A stretch of DNA of 64,000 bases from positions 62,001-126,000 of the forward strand of contig JBCCLH010000006.1 in NCBI GenBank assembly GCA_039026955.1, read 5' to 3'. The position numbers were made by a program, and so were the translations under genes. The notes below the pieces were generated by a model. It saw only the letters and a list, made by a program, of their open reading frames with translations, had not been told where the DNA came from and made no database searches. The stretch is from Kordia sp039026955 (GTDB lineage Bacteria > Bacteroidota > Bacteroidia > Flavobacteriales > Flavobacteriaceae). This document shows, piece by piece, positions 9,363 to 17,862 of this stretch; positions within the stretch are counted from its first letter, which is position 1; each line of letters begins with the position of its first letter.

Positions 9363-10676
9363 TTAATTGTATTTTCTTTTTATAAACCATTTATCGTTTA
9401 GTGATAAACTTATTTGAAAGTTTACGTAGTTTTCTTTGATCAATCCTGAGTTCGTTGTTCCTCTTCTACCGAACTCTACACCTAGGTTCACGTTTGATAA
9501 TGTTCGTCCTACAGGTAGCCCTACTCCAAAAGATATGCCAAAATCATTTATGGCTTCGTTACGCACCATGATTCCTGTGTCTTCATAACGAATTCCCGCT
9601 CTGTAGGTTACTCGTTCCCAGTAACTTGTAAAAGAGTTGTATTTTGGAATGTAGAATCCTCCCGCTGCAAGTTTTGAACCGTTTTCATAATTTACATTTT
9701 CAATCACCGTCAATCCGTTTCCAAAATCGCTGTTGTTTTGTAATGTGTATTCGATGGCTGTAAACCATTTATTTCTTTCCCCAATTCCCGCTCCTAAAGA
9801 GAGTCTTGTTGGCAATACTAAATCTGTTTTTGTTCTACGTCCCAAATCAACTTGATCTTGTTGTCCTGGACTGATTATTTCTCCTCCTGCACCTGTAATA
9901 TTTAACGCAGTTAATGTACGCGTATTGCGCGAGGTGATATCTGATTGTGGCGCAAATGTCAATGACGTTGTTAATGAGAGTTTGTCATTAAATTTGGTTT
10001 CATAATAGGCACCTAAGTTATAGCTTAAACCACTCAATCGAGATTCATCTCTGGATCGTGTTCCATAATTTAAAGTTCTAAAGAATGTGCCTTCTTCATC
10101 TACATCTCCTAAGAATTCCGTATTCTGATTTTCAATCGTTCCAAAGTTATAATTGACGGTACCACCAATAGAGAAACCTTTCGCAATTTTATATCCCAAA
10201 GATAAGAAAACAGAGTTTAAACCACCTTCACCTTCGTATTGGGCAAATTTAAATGGCGCAGATGCAAAACCTGTTTCGCCAATACCTTCAAAGCTATATC
10301 CTACCGAGGTAAAAGGCACTAATCCAAAACCTACTCCTAATTTGCTGGTTAAAGGAAACGCCACTGCTAAATAGTCTAATGAAGTAGAAGAGCCTTTGTC
10401 TTCACCATTATCACTCTCCAATCGCAATTGATTGTAGCTTGCACCTAATGCGTAGGTTGTAAATTTTAAGTTTCCGTAAGATGCTGGATTTTGTAAGTTG
10501 ATATGAATACTATCTGAATAGACACTTATCCCACCCATGCTTCTATTTTCTGTTGTTCCGTTAAACTTTAAGTCGCCAATTCCGAGGAAAGAATACGGGG
10601 AAGACGTTCCTTGTTGTGCAGTACTAATTTGGCAGATAAACAACAAAATTAATAATCCTAAAAACTTTCTAATCAT
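9363..10676 (-). CDS. Outer-membrane beta-barrel protein
   Basis: 437 aa with a signal peptide (LLILLFICQISTAQQG) and alternating hydrophobic strands throughout, ending in an aromatic-rich strand (DKWFIKRKYN). It opens with SSPYSFLGIGDLKFNGTTENRSMGG, typical of the FadL/OmpP1-like barrels found next to coaX in flavobacteria. Its start overlaps the coaX stop by 8 bp. The substrate, if any, is unknown. Confidence 0.78.
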   Translation of the reverse strand: MIRKFLGLLILLFICQISTAQQGTSSPYSFLGIGDLKFNGTTENRSMGGISVYSDSIHINLQNPASYGNLKFTTYALGASYNQLRLESDNGEDKGSSTSLDYLAVAFPLTSKLGVGFGLVPFTSVGYSFEGIGETGFASAPFKFAQYEGEGGLNSVFLSLGYKIAKGFSIGGTVNYNFGTIENQNTEFLGDVDEEGTFFRTLNYGTRSRDESRLSGLSYNLGAYYETKFNDKLSLTTSLTFAPQSDITSRNTRTLTALNITGAGGEIISPGQQDQVDLGRRTKTDLVLPTRLSLGAGIGERNKWFTAIEYTLQNNSDFGNGLTVIENVNYENGSKLAAGGFYIPKYNSFTSYWERVTYRAGIRYEDTGIMVRNEAINDFGISFGVGLPVGRTLSNVNLGVEFGRRGTTNSGLIKENYVNFQISLSLNDKWFIKRKYN

Positions 10677-11406
10677 TATATCTATTATATTCTAAAACAT
10701 TATTCAATCCTTGTAACAAGAATTTTGAATTCGCAAATATGGTATTTTTTAACCTTTTAGCCAAGAAATTAGTGTCGCCGCCTGTTAAAATAACTGTTAA
10801 ATGTTGAAATTGCTCTTTATATCTATTAATTATTCCGTCGATTTCAGTGATTACTCCTATGCTGACTCCGGAGTGAATTGCGCTATCGGTAGTATTGCCA
10901 ATATAACTTTCTGGCATTTTGGGTGCTAGTAGAGGAAGGTTTGCAGTGAGTAGATTTAATGTTTTATATCGAAGTTGGAGTCCTGGGGAAATTCCGCCAC
11001 CGAGATAGATTTCTTTGTCGGTTTTAAAATCGTAGGTAATACACGTGCCTGCATCAATTACTAATACATTTTGTTTGGGATATTGTGAAACGGCTGCTAC
11101 AACCAAGGCAATTCTATCAACGCCTAAAGTCTCTGGTGTGGCATAATTATTTTGAAACGGAACTTTTGTTTTGTGGGTTAGTGTATGTACTTGGATGCTG
11201 AGAGTATCGAGAAATTCCTTGGTAGCTTCACTCAATTTTGTCACGGATGATGTAATCATTTGGTCAATTTGGGTGTATTTTTTTAAAATTTCTTCAATTT
11301 TTATTTGGAATACTTCTTTTTTGAAACTTTCGTGCAAGAGCATTTTATCTTTTTGAAAAACAGATACTTTTATATATGTATTTCCTGCATCTACAATTAA
11401 ATTCAT
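10669..11406 (-). CDS. coaX: Type III pantothenate kinase
   Basis: 245 aa. CoaX phosphorylates pantothenate, the first step of coenzyme A synthesis. The acetate-kinase-superfamily fold shows the phosphate-1 motif DAGNTYIK (6-13), the GVDRIA block, the phosphate-2 motif VIDAGTCITYDF and the GGGISPGLQLR loop. It is the first gene of the leftward envelope operon and overlaps the beta-barrel gene by 8 bp. Confidence 0.93.
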   Translation of the reverse strand: MNLIVDAGNTYIKVSVFQKDKMLLHESFKKEVFQIKIEEILKKYTQIDQMITSSVTKLSEATKEFLDTLSIQVHTLTHKTKVPFQNNYATPETLGVDRIALVVAAVSQYPKQNVLVIDAGTCITYDFKTDKEIYLGGGISPGLQLRYKTLNLLTANLPLLAPKMPESYIGNTTDSAIHSGVSIGVITEIDGIINRYKEQFQHLTVILTGGDTNFLAKRLKNTIFANSKFLLQGLNNVLEYNRYND

Positions 11407-11505
11407 GCGTGTAGTTTAGAGTTTGCTAATTTAAGAAACGTTTTTTTTGCAAAATAGTTTTGTCAAGTTTAAAAAACGCTTATATTTGCATCCGCATTTG
11501 CGACT

Positions 11506-11578
11506 GGTGCCTTAGCTCAGTTGGTAGAGCAAAGGACTGAAAATCCTTGTGTCCCTGGTTCGATTCCTGGAGGCACCA
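11506..11578 (+). tRNA. tRNA-Phe (GAA)
   Basis: Full cloverleaf: acceptor GGTGCCT/AGGCACC, D arm TAGCTCAGTTGGTAGAGC, anticodon loop CTGAAAA (GAA), T loop TTCGATT, discriminator A. CCA is not encoded. This is a normal gene, unlike the second Phe tRNA in the array at 27225. Confidence 0.95.
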
Positions 11579-11584
11579 CCGAAG

Positions 11585-11616
11585 AAACCCGATCAAATTT
11601 GATCGGGTTTTTTGTT
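11585..11616 (+). terminator. Terminator after tRNA-Phe
   Basis: Perfect 26-bp palindrome (AAACCCGATCAAA and its complement) followed by a T-run, 7 bp after the tRNA. Confidence 0.85.
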
Positions 11617-11680
11617 TTTTTATCTAGGAGAAGACACAAAATGTTGGAAATTATTTTAAGCAATCAGGAAATACTATCTA

Positions 11681-12970
11681 GAGACCTTTGCACTAAAATA
11701 GGTAAAATGATGTTTTTTATTTTCTGAATAGTTATCTTTAAGAAGATGAGTTACAAATTTGAAAATAACATACAAATGGGCTTTAGCGATGGATATGTGG
11801 AGCGTCGAATCTCCAAGAACACGTTTTTTCTACAGATGAATCAACTGATAGATTGGCAACCAATAGAAAAAGAATTAAAGAAAGTCTATAAACGCGGCTT
11901 GAAAGAGCGTGGTACCAAAGCTTATAATCCCTTACTTTTATTTAAGATGCAACTCATTAGTATTTGGTATAATTTAAGCGATGTACAGACCGAAGCTATG
12001 GTTAATGATAGTTTAAGCGCGATGCGTTTTTGTAATTTATCTATCGAAGATAGTGTTCCTGATCATAGTACATTGAGCCGCTTTAGAAGTGAACTTACCC
12101 AAAAGAAGGCTTACGATCGTATTCTAAAAAAGATAAACAAGCAATTAAGTGATCATAAGTTGATTCTCACCACAGGACATGCACAGGTAGATGCTTCCTT
12201 GACTCAAAGTCCATTTAATCCTAAAGGTAAAACTACTTATGAGTTGGCTCAAGACAGAAATGAAGAGAATCGTTCACAAGAAGATAAAGACAAAGAGGAG
12301 CAGTATCATCAGTTAAAAAAAGTAGAGCAGCCAGGGGCAGACCATCAAGCACGTTGGGTAAAGAAAGGAGGTAAATCCGTATTTGGTTACAAAAAGCATA
12401 TTGGGACAGATAACAATGGAATGGTACTGGGAGTTCATACAACAGCCGCTAATGAGCATGATAGTAAAGGACTCGAACCTTTGGTAGATAAAATACTTCC
12501 AAGACAACGAAAGCAGGTCATGGCAGATAAAGGTTTTAAAAGTAAAGCTAACGATCAAATGCTAAAAGAAAAAGGCAGTAAAAGTAGAATCATGCATAAA
12601 GGCTACAGAAATACACCGCTAACGCACTGGCAAGTAAAATACAACAAAGCCATCAGTAAAAAACGCTGGGTAGTAGAACGTACCTTTGGAAGCATAAAGC
12701 GGTGGTTTGGTAGTGGAACTACTCGGTTAAAAGGAATAGAAAAAGTTCATTCCATACATGTATTAGAGGCGATAGCACATAATCTTAAACGATCGCCAGG
12801 ATTGCTATGCCAAATAGCCAAAACCTAAGGAAAATAGAAGGAAAATTAACCCTCATTAACATAAATTGAATCCAAAAGCTTCAAAATCAAAAGAAGTTCT
12901 ATCAATCCAAATCATAAAAAAGCAAAAGTTAAGAAAAGAAAAAGTTGAAAATGATTTTTTCAAAGGTCAC
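11681..12970 (+). mobile_element. IS5-family-like insertion sequence, 1290 bp
   Basis: Left end GAGACCTTTGCA (11681) and right end TTCAAAGGTCAC (to 12970) are imperfect inverted repeats sharing the ACCTTTG core. The same 5 bp, ATCTA, flank both ends (11676-11680 and 12971-12975), consistent with a target duplication. It contains one intact transposase gene. Confidence 0.85.
11746..12828 (+). CDS. IS5-like DDE transposase
   Basis: 360 aa, intact. An N-terminal DUF772-type region (YNPLLLFKMQLISIWYNLSD, DHSTLSRFR) precedes a DDE domain. The likely catalytic residues are Asp149 in QVDASL, Asp261 in VMADKGFKSK and Glu311 in RWVVERTFGSIKRWF. It catalyses cut-and-paste transposition of the surrounding element. 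The reading frame is complete and both ends are present, so the IS may still be active. Confidence 0.92.
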   Translation: MSYKFENNIQMGFSDGYVERRISKNTFFLQMNQLIDWQPIEKELKKVYKRGLKERGTKAYNPLLLFKMQLISIWYNLSDVQTEAMVNDSLSAMRFCNLSIEDSVPDHSTLSRFRSELTQKKAYDRILKKINKQLSDHKLILTTGHAQVDASLTQSPFNPKGKTTYELAQDRNEENRSQEDKDKEEQYHQLKKVEQPGADHQARWVKKGGKSVFGYKKHIGTDNNGMVLGVHTTAANEHDSKGLEPLVDKILPRQRKQVMADKGFKSKANDQMLKEKGSKSRIMHKGYRNTPLTHWQVKYNKAISKKRWVVERTFGSIKRWFGSGTTRLKGIEKVHSIHVLEAIAHNLKRSPGLLCQIAKT

Positions 12971-13090
12971 ATCTAAATATTATGTCATAGACGTTTTGTT
13001 AGTCATAGGAATTCACATAGCTTATCTAATCCTAAAAAATGTTTATAAAAAACTGTGTAGCAGTTCGTAAAAAAGTAGAAGATCAAATTA

Positions 13091-13118
13091 TAGGGCGCTA
13101 ACGATAGCGCCCTATTTT
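13091..13118 (+). terminator. Terminator after the split small ORF
   Basis: Perfect 10-bp stem TAGGGCGCTA / TAGCGCCCTA with a 4-nt ACGA loop, then a T-rich tail. It lies 20 bp after the stop of the IS-interrupted ORF, arguing that a transcribed gene existed there. Confidence 0.75.
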
Positions 13119-13242
13119 ATTTAAATTTATTTATTTTATGTATTATCTTAATCTTTTGATTTAATATGAAGCAATCGCTAAAAATGATTTAAAATATCAT
13201 GTTATAGAGTTATCTAGTAAGAGAAATACTAGGAAAAATCAT

Positions 13243-13275
13243 AAAAAAAGCGCCATTCAACCGAACAGCGCTTTG
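13243..13275 (-). terminator. Terminator of the T9SS-sorted protein gene
   Basis: AAAGCGC and GCGCTTT form a 7-bp stem around a 14-nt loop, followed by a T-run on the minus strand, 26 bp after the stop codon. Confidence 0.65.
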
Positions 13276-13300
13276 TATGATATGATTTGGATTTAGTGTC

Positions 13301-14113
13301 TTATTCCTTAATCAACTTCACTGTTTTTGATCCTGCTGCTGCAGTGATTTTTGCAAAGTAGATTCCTGTTTTTAGGCTAGACATGTCAATCGTTGACAAG
13401 CTTGATACTTGGTTCAACACACGTTGTCCATTTAAGTTGGTTACTACGATAGACTCAATATCTGCTACACCTGTAATCGTTGCTACATTTTTTACTGGAT
13501 TTGGGAATACATTTACGTCTTGTAATTCTGCTCCTTCCGTGCTTAACGTTGAGAAGTTAAATGTACTCATGCCTGTTACCGCTGCCGCATTTGGATCTAC
13601 TACATTTGCAAATAATGCAGATCCATCATCAATCATATCCGCTTGCATGAATGATTTTAATGGATTAATATTATTAGCCAATGTAGAATTATTCTCTAAG
13701 ATATACATATCACCACTCGTCGGAGTTCCATTTACTGTAAATGTTAACACATCTGTATTTGTCCCCGCGGAAGGTGCTGGCAATGAAATAGGACTTCCTG
13801 GCGTTTCAGTCACTAGGTATCCATCAATAGCTGGTTGTGAAATCGCAGCTCCATCAAAAAAGTTTAAAGAAGCGGTTCCTCCTAAAGAAGAATTCGAAGT
13901 AATACTTATACCATCTGATAAAATGAGTGTAAATCCATAACTCTGTACAGAAGTTGCAAAGTTGTTTGAACTCGTGTTTGGTACTGCTTGTACCGTAAAG
14001 CTATAGCCTCCATTGTGTTGCAAGGTCCAAGTATAGCCATCTTGGGCATTTGCTTTACTTGAAAATAAAGCGAAAGTTGCGCATAGTAATAAAATAAAAG
14101 TAGTTTTTCTCAT
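13301..14113 (-). CDS. Secreted protein with T9SS type A sorting domain
   Basis: 270 aa from the ATG at 14113. The longer open frame is rejected because MRKTTFILLLCATFALFSSKANAQ is a clean signal peptide. The C-terminal ~75 residues are a type IX secretion domain (VFPNPVKNVATI, VVTNLNGQRVL, MSSLKTGIYFAKI, KTVKLIKE), which routes proteins across the outer membrane. The middle is a beta-rich Ser/Thr region without a recognised enzymatic motif (cohesin-like fold possible). A truncated surface-protein fragment lies just upstream on the same strand. Confidence 0.85.
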   Translation of the reverse strand: MRKTTFILLLCATFALFSSKANAQDGYTWTLQHNGGYSFTVQAVPNTSSNNFATSVQSYGFTLILSDGISITSNSSLGGTASLNFFDGAAISQPAIDGYLVTETPGSPISLPAPSAGTNTDVLTFTVNGTPTSGDMYILENNSTLANNINPLKSFMQADMIDDGSALFANVVDPNAAAVTGMSTFNFSTLSTEGAELQDVNVFPNPVKNVATITGVADIESIVVTNLNGQRVLNQVSSLSTIDMSSLKTGIYFAKITAAAGSKTVKLIKE

Positions 14114-14147
14114 GTTGATTTGTTTAAAATATTTAGTTCTCTGGTAA

Positions 14148-14477
14148 TTATTCTTGAATCTGATAGGTGCTAAAATTAAGAAAATTACCGGGATGTGCCA
14201 ATACATTTTGCAAAATAAACGGTGTATCTGGATTTGTTCCCGCATATCGCGTGATTCCGTCCATATTTACATCGTGCATATTGTAGCCTATTACTACAAA
14301 AGTTGGGAAATTTAAAAAGTTACTAGTACCATTTAATACTTCTGATAGAATACTTGGCGTATCAGGCATAGTTCCTGAATATTGTGCGAAGGCTTCGCTA
14401 TTTACATTTCCTGACCACATTCCTATTTTTCCAGCAGGCATTCCAAAAGTAGTTTGTACATGTGTCCCAAAAGTAAT
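14148..14477 (-). pseudogene. C-terminal remnant of a large surface protein
   Basis: The open frame has two dockerin-like repeats (AQYSGTMPDTPSILSEVLNG and RYAGTNPDTPFILQNVLAHP, each before an FLNFPT/FLNFST stretch), as found at the C-terminal end of large Bacteroidetes surface proteins. There is no signal peptide. The frame stays open upstream of the first ATG (14441) right up to the palindromic repeat that begins near 14477, then soon meets a stop. I read this as a gene whose 5' part was lost or displaced at the repeat. Confidence 0.6.
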
Positions 14478-14678
14478 TAACGTGAGTTCGATATAACTAA
14501 TCCGTTAAACACATAATAGTCAATAACTTACATAAATTGTCAAATCGAGCGCAGTCGAGATTCAATTGAAACACAAGTTTTCTAAGCTGTTCTCGACTGC
14601 GCTCGAACTGACAAATGTTTGTTTTCCAGTAAATTAAGAGTAATTTAATGATTTCTTATATCGAACTTATGTTACATT
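14473..14678. repeat. Palindromic dispersed element (family B, copy 1)
   Basis: Ends AATTAACGTGAGTTCGATAT and its approximate complement frame an internal hairpin containing ATCGAGCGCAGTCGAGA and CTCGACTGCGCTCGA. The same organisation recurs at 19804-20053 and, partially, near 38.1 and 51.8 kb. MITE-like; no ORF. Confidence 0.7.
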
Positions 14679-14751
14679 AGCTTTTGGATATAAAAACGCT
14701 TGTATTTCTTATAAATGACAAGCGTTTTTTTCTTATTAAACTGATCACTAT

Positions 14752-15765
14752 TTACTTAGCATACTTCTCAACCGCAGCATTTAATTTTTTTCGAATACGC
14801 TTGCGTAGCAATCTTGGTTCAAGTACTTCAATCGTATCGCCAAAACCGAGAATCAAGCGTTCTAGTTCAAAATTGATATGCACTTGAAGCTGTATCGTGA
14901 TGCTTCCATCTTGATGAACAGAAATAATTTCTTGTGTGCTGTGAAACGGTTTGGTAGTGACATACGGTGCATTGCTACGATCTATTTTTAGGACAATTCG
15001 CTGAATGTGTTTTTCGGTCAAAACCGTCACGCCAATTGTATTTTTATAATAGTCATCGCCGTTAAAATCTTCATTTCGGTACGGAATATCTAAATCGTAA
15101 TCCACATTGATAATTCGGTCTAAAGCCAGCGTGATGATTTCTGACTTCTTGCCAATAACGCCCACCAAAAACCAACGATTGTTGTATTCTTTTAAAATAA
15201 ACGGATGAAACACAATTTCAGAAGCAGTACGCGCTTTGAACGATCGATACGTCAATCGCAATACGATTTTCTTTAAAATAGCTTGGTATAGCAAATCCAA
15301 ATGCTGCAAGCCTTTTAGGTTTTCATTTTTGTCTAAATGTATGATAGCAGATTGGTGTGTTTTTTCTGTGTAGACTTTATCTTCCAAGCGCTGAATAATG
15401 CCGCCTAGCTCTGAAAATAGCGAGAAATCTTTAAACTGTTTCAGCATTTCTACCGTTTCTGAAAGTACGTTCATGTCATTTTCTGTCAACGGAATATCTG
15501 TAATGGAATAATCTTCGTCTTCGTATTTATAATACTTCCGATCGTACACCACAATCGGCGCATTATAGCCCAATTTATCACTACGCATCATTTGAATATC
15601 GAGTTGCACCGTACGACGACTCACATTCACCTCGCGTCCTTCATATTCATACAAAGCGTCAGAGCAAGCTTCAATCAAATCATTTAAAGTCCATTGACGA
15701 TACTTGTTTTGCAAACACTTATCAATGGTTTTATAGCGAATCAACGCGTTTTTATTTATGGCCAT
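14752..15765 (-). CDS. WYL-domain transcriptional regulator
   Basis: 337 aa. The N-terminal ~80 residues form a winged-helix HTH (RYKTIDKCLQNKYRQWTLNDLI; RREVNVSRRTVQLDIQMMR-like segment). A WYL domain follows (RSFKARTASEIVFHPFILKEYNNRWFLVG near 170-205), and then a C-terminal WCX domain. WYL proteins are ligand- or nucleic-acid-sensing regulators, often of defence and RNA-repair genes. It is divergent from the exonuclease gene, and the shared palindrome at 15804-15824 lies between them, so it is the best candidate for the protein that reads the five island operators (inference). Confidence 0.85.
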   Translation of the reverse strand: MAINKNALIRYKTIDKCLQNKYRQWTLNDLIEACSDALYEYEGREVNVSRRTVQLDIQMMRSDKLGYNAPIVVYDRKYYKYEDEDYSITDIPLTENDMNVLSETVEMLKQFKDFSLFSELGGIIQRLEDKVYTEKTHQSAIIHLDKNENLKGLQHLDLLYQAILKKIVLRLTYRSFKARTASEIVFHPFILKEYNNRWFLVGVIGKKSEIITLALDRIINVDYDLDIPYRNEDFNGDDYYKNTIGVTVLTEKHIQRIVLKIDRSNAPYVTTKPFHSTQEIISVHQDGSITIQLQVHINFELERLILGFGDTIEVLEPRLLRKRIRKKLNAAVEKYAK

Positions 15766-15803
15766 ATGAGTTATTTTTTGGGAAAATACTAAAAATTTAT
15801 AAA

Positions 15804-15841
15804 GTGCGTAAAAAGATTGCGCAGTTATTCATATTTCTTTG
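15804..15841 (+). promoter_or_regulatory. Island operator/promoter a (exonuclease)
   Basis: GTGCGTA-N7-TGCGCAG at 15804-15824, then 13 nt, then TTTGC at 15838. Four other promoters of the island have the same layout. It lies between the WYL regulator and the exonuclease gene and could serve both directions. Confidence 0.65.
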
Positions 15842-15946
15842 CACAAGTTCTTTACATAGTTACTTGTGCGTCGGCTTTCGTCTGTTACCAACAATGAGAT
15901 TTCGCATTGAGCGAGATCAGTGAAACAAAATAAAAATAATTTAAAG

Positions 15947-16498
15947 ATGAAAACAACAGACAAAATCCTAGTGGTAGACCTAGAAGCTACTTGCTGGGAA
16001 CAAGATGGCGAATACCAACGAACTCACAGTGAGATTATCGAAATTGGTATTTGCGAATTGGATGTTCCTTCCGGGGAAATTTCCAATCAACGCGGAATTC
16101 TCGTAATTCCTGAACATTCTGAAATCAGTCGATTTTGCACGCAACTCACATCAATCACACCGGAAATGGTGGCGCAAGAAGGCGTTTCTTTTGAAGATGC
16201 GGTTGATATTCTCTTTGACGAGTATGATTCATCTGCCTACACATGGGCAAGTTACGGTGCGTATGATCGTAACAAAATGATTGAAACATGCAGACAGAAG
16301 AATGTGGATTTCCCATTTGGGTATCAACACATCAATGTCAAAGAAGAGTACAGACGTTGCAATCGCATGCGACGCGGTATCGGAATGGAACGCGCATTAA
16401 AATACCTCCGAATTCCTATGGAAGGAAGACATCACCGAGGTGTAGACGATGCCAACAACACCGCAAAAATCTTACATTGGTGTCTAAACAATCAGTAA
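15947..16498 (+). CDS. DEDDh 3'-5' exonuclease (ERI-1/KapD-like)
   Basis: 183 aa from the ATG at 15947; an upstream in-frame ATG at 15920 adds only a Lys/Asn-rich stretch. Exo I is VVDLEATCWE (Asp11, Glu13), Exo II lies around ITPEMV/ASYGAYDRNKM, and Exo III ends in HHRGVDDANNTAKI with the His and Asp expected for DEDDh enzymes. The closest known group trims structured RNA 3' ends. In this island it could mature or trim array tRNAs or damaged tRNA ends (inference). It is followed by a terminator. Confidence 0.85.
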   Translation: MKTTDKILVVDLEATCWEQDGEYQRTHSEIIEIGICELDVPSGEISNQRGILVIPEHSEISRFCTQLTSITPEMVAQEGVSFEDAVDILFDEYDSSAYTWASYGAYDRNKMIETCRQKNVDFPFGYQHINVKEEYRRCNRMRRGIGMERALKYLRIPMEGRHHRGVDDANNTAKILHWCLNNQ

Positions 16499-16510
16499 GA
16501 TGTATATTTG

Positions 16511-16537
16511 ATTAGCCTTTTTGGCTAATTTTTTTTG
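16511..16537 (+). terminator. Terminator after the exonuclease gene
   Basis: ATTAGCC / GGCTAAT stem with TTTTT loop and a T8 tail. Confidence 0.85.
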
Positions 16538-16558
16538 CTTGTATGTAAACGATAAGTC

Positions 16559-17086
16559 CTGAAAAAGTTACGATTAGAAATATATAATACGCTGGTTGGA
16601 AAGCAATCTATTGAAGCGTTTGAGGAGTTTCTCTACAGTAGTGAAAACATCTTGAACAACTTAGATCGCAATGCTTTTTTCTATACGATCATGACCATCA
16701 ATTACCGATCAGACAATTGTTTGGATATTCTTGAAAAAGAAGCTTGTTTGATGTACGGTGAAAACTTTAAGAAAGTAATGACTTTAGAAAAATCGTGTGT
16801 TGAAATTATGCAGCAAACCAGTCTAGGAGCATATTACGAAATTTTAAAAAATGTGTTAGTTGATTTTTTTCATGAAGAACCAAATTTGTTCTGGACTTTT
16901 TATGAATTTTTCGATAGAGCTGACTCGCTAATTTTTGGTTACAGCTGTGAAAAAGAGGATGCATATCATAGAGAAATTCAGGATTTTGCAGAAAAAACAA
17001 TGAATCAGTTGCAAAGTTTTACTTCATATTCGGCTAAAAAAGAATTTGTCTTTAAAAAAATCCTCCCAAAAAACTTCGCTACGTAA
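16559..17086 (+). CDS. Unknown protein, start codon unclear
   Basis: The frame opens after a TAA at 16553 and encodes about 175 aa with no in-frame ATG at the beginning; CTG at 16559 or TTG at 16652 are the only obvious candidates. The N-terminal text (LRLEIYNTLVGKQSIEAFEEFLYSS) resembles the opening of small helical SMI/Imm-type proteins, so starting at 16652 would cut a real domain. Acidic and helical, no catalytic motif. It may be a 5'-truncated gene. Its stop codon lies inside operator b. Confidence 0.5.
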   Translation: MKKLRLEIYNTLVGKQSIEAFEEFLYSSENILNNLDRNAFFYTIMTINYRSDNCLDILEKEACLMYGENFKKVMTLEKSCVEIMQQTSLGAYYEILKNVLVDFFHEEPNLFWTFYEFFDRADSLIFGYSCEKEDAYHREIQDFAEKTMNQLQSFTSYSAKKEFVFKKILPKNFAT

Positions 17087-17115
17087 AAAGATTGCGCAGT
17101 TATTTGCTTCTTTTG
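17079..17115 (+). promoter_or_regulatory. Island operator/promoter b (S24/S26-like gene)
   Basis: CTACGTA-N7-TGCGCAG at 17079-17099, 12 nt, then TTTG at 17112-17115. The spacer AAAAGAT is identical to copy a, and the sequence stays similar downstream through AAGTTC. Confidence 0.7.
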
Positions 17116-17203
17116 CAAAAGTTCATTGAAAATACTTTTGAAATTAATTTTAGAAAGATATGTGTGTCAATCATGGCACATATAACTTTTAAAAATTACG
17201 ATT

Positions 17204-17500
17204 ATGAATTGGAAAATTCAAAAACTACTTGATGGCGAGACCATCATTTCAAAAGAACCTGGTAATTCTATGTTGCCCATTTTAAAATCGAAGCAACCTG
17301 TAAAGTTGCAGCCTATTTCTTGGGAAGATTGTGAAGTTGGTGACATCGTTTTTTGTAAAGTTCGCGGAAATGTTTTTACACATTTGGTAAAAGGAAAAAA
17401 CGAAAAACGCGGAGTATTGATCGGAAATAATCACGGAAGAATTAACGGTTGGACCAAAAATGTATATGGTAAGGTAATTGAAATATTGCCAATGTCATAG
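17204..17500 (+). CDS. S24/S26 (LexA/signal-peptidase fold) small protein
   Basis: 98 aa. GNSMLPILKSKQPVKLQP resembles the Ser-Met-x-Pro nucleophile block of S24/S26 peptidases, followed by VGDIVFCKVRGNVFTHLVKG and GNNHGRINGWTKNVYGKVIEI, the rest of the same fold. A catalytic Lys cannot be placed with certainty (His or Lys of THLVKG), and there is no membrane anchor. It could be a processing protease or an inactive fold. It is read from operator b and precedes the lanthipeptide-like precursor by 115 bp before a shared terminator. Confidence 0.65.
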   Translation: MNWKIQKLLDGETIISKEPGNSMLPILKSKQPVKLQPISWEDCEVGDIVFCKVRGNVFTHLVKGKNEKRGVLIGNNHGRINGWTKNVYGKVIEILPMS

Positions 17501-17615
17501 ACATTATTTTTATACAAATTTATTACTCGTATTTTAGTAAATACGACATATATAAGAGACTTCACGCTGTTTTTTTGGGTATATTTATAGTATTAACCAC
17601 ATAAAAATTTTTATC

Positions 17616-17795
17616 ATGAAAAAACAAAATTTAAAATCATTAAAGCTTTCAAAAAAGTCAATTTCTAATTTAACAAGAGAACTAGCGAAAGGTGGAACGG
17701 GTCTTACGCATACTTTTGATCCACCATGTCAGATGTCAGACATTAAAGCAAATACATGCTATTTTTCTTGTATTGGAGGGCCAACAGCCTGCTAA
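17616..17795 (+). CDS. Orphan class I lanthipeptide-like precursor
   Basis: 59 aa. The leader MKKQNLKSLKLSKKSISNLT matches the Bacteroidetes L1a lanthipeptide leader pattern (Leu/Lys-rich, then SKKSISNL). A Gly-Gly lies at 26-27, and the core has 4 Cys (38, 48, 52, 59) with Thr/Ser partners (TGLTHTFDPPC, NTCYFSC, GGPTAC). No LanB, class I LanC or transporter gene is next to it; the LanC-like cyclase at 36691 belongs to a different set. It was found by reading the sequence directly because it is short. Immediately followed by a strong terminator. Confidence 0.75.
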   Translation: MKKQNLKSLKLSKKSISNLTRELAKGGTGLTHTFDPPCQMSDIKANTCYFSCIGGPTAC

Positions 17796-17820
17796 ACTAA
17801 AGAAACATAGAACAGCAAAG

Positions 17821-17849
17821 AGATCGGAATTAGTTCCGGTCTTTTTTTT
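17821..17849 (+). terminator. Terminator after the lanthipeptide-like precursor
   Basis: AGATCGGAA / TTCCGGTCT stem (one G-U) with a T8 tail. Confidence 0.85.
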
Positions 17850-17862
17850 GCAAAAAATTTAA

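Larger units (their letters stand above)
11641..13070 (+). pseudogene. Small membrane-protein ORF split by the IS element
   Basis: If the IS (11681-12970) and one copy of its ATCTA duplication are removed, the ATG at 11641 reads through without a stop to the TAA at 13070, giving 44 aa. The left part is 13 codons; the right part has a hydrophobic stretch (VIDVLLVIGIHIAYLIL) and a basic end. An AGGAG-like site lies about 8-12 nt before the ATG, and a terminator hairpin follows at 13091. No family is recognised. The restored frame could be chance (roughly one in five for this length), but the flanking signals favour a real small gene. Confidence 0.45.

Noticed and set aside
13383..13940. 185-codon plus-strand ORF
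   Set aside because: It is a shadow of the T9SS-sorted protein, which has a signal peptide and a full C-terminal domain on the other strand.
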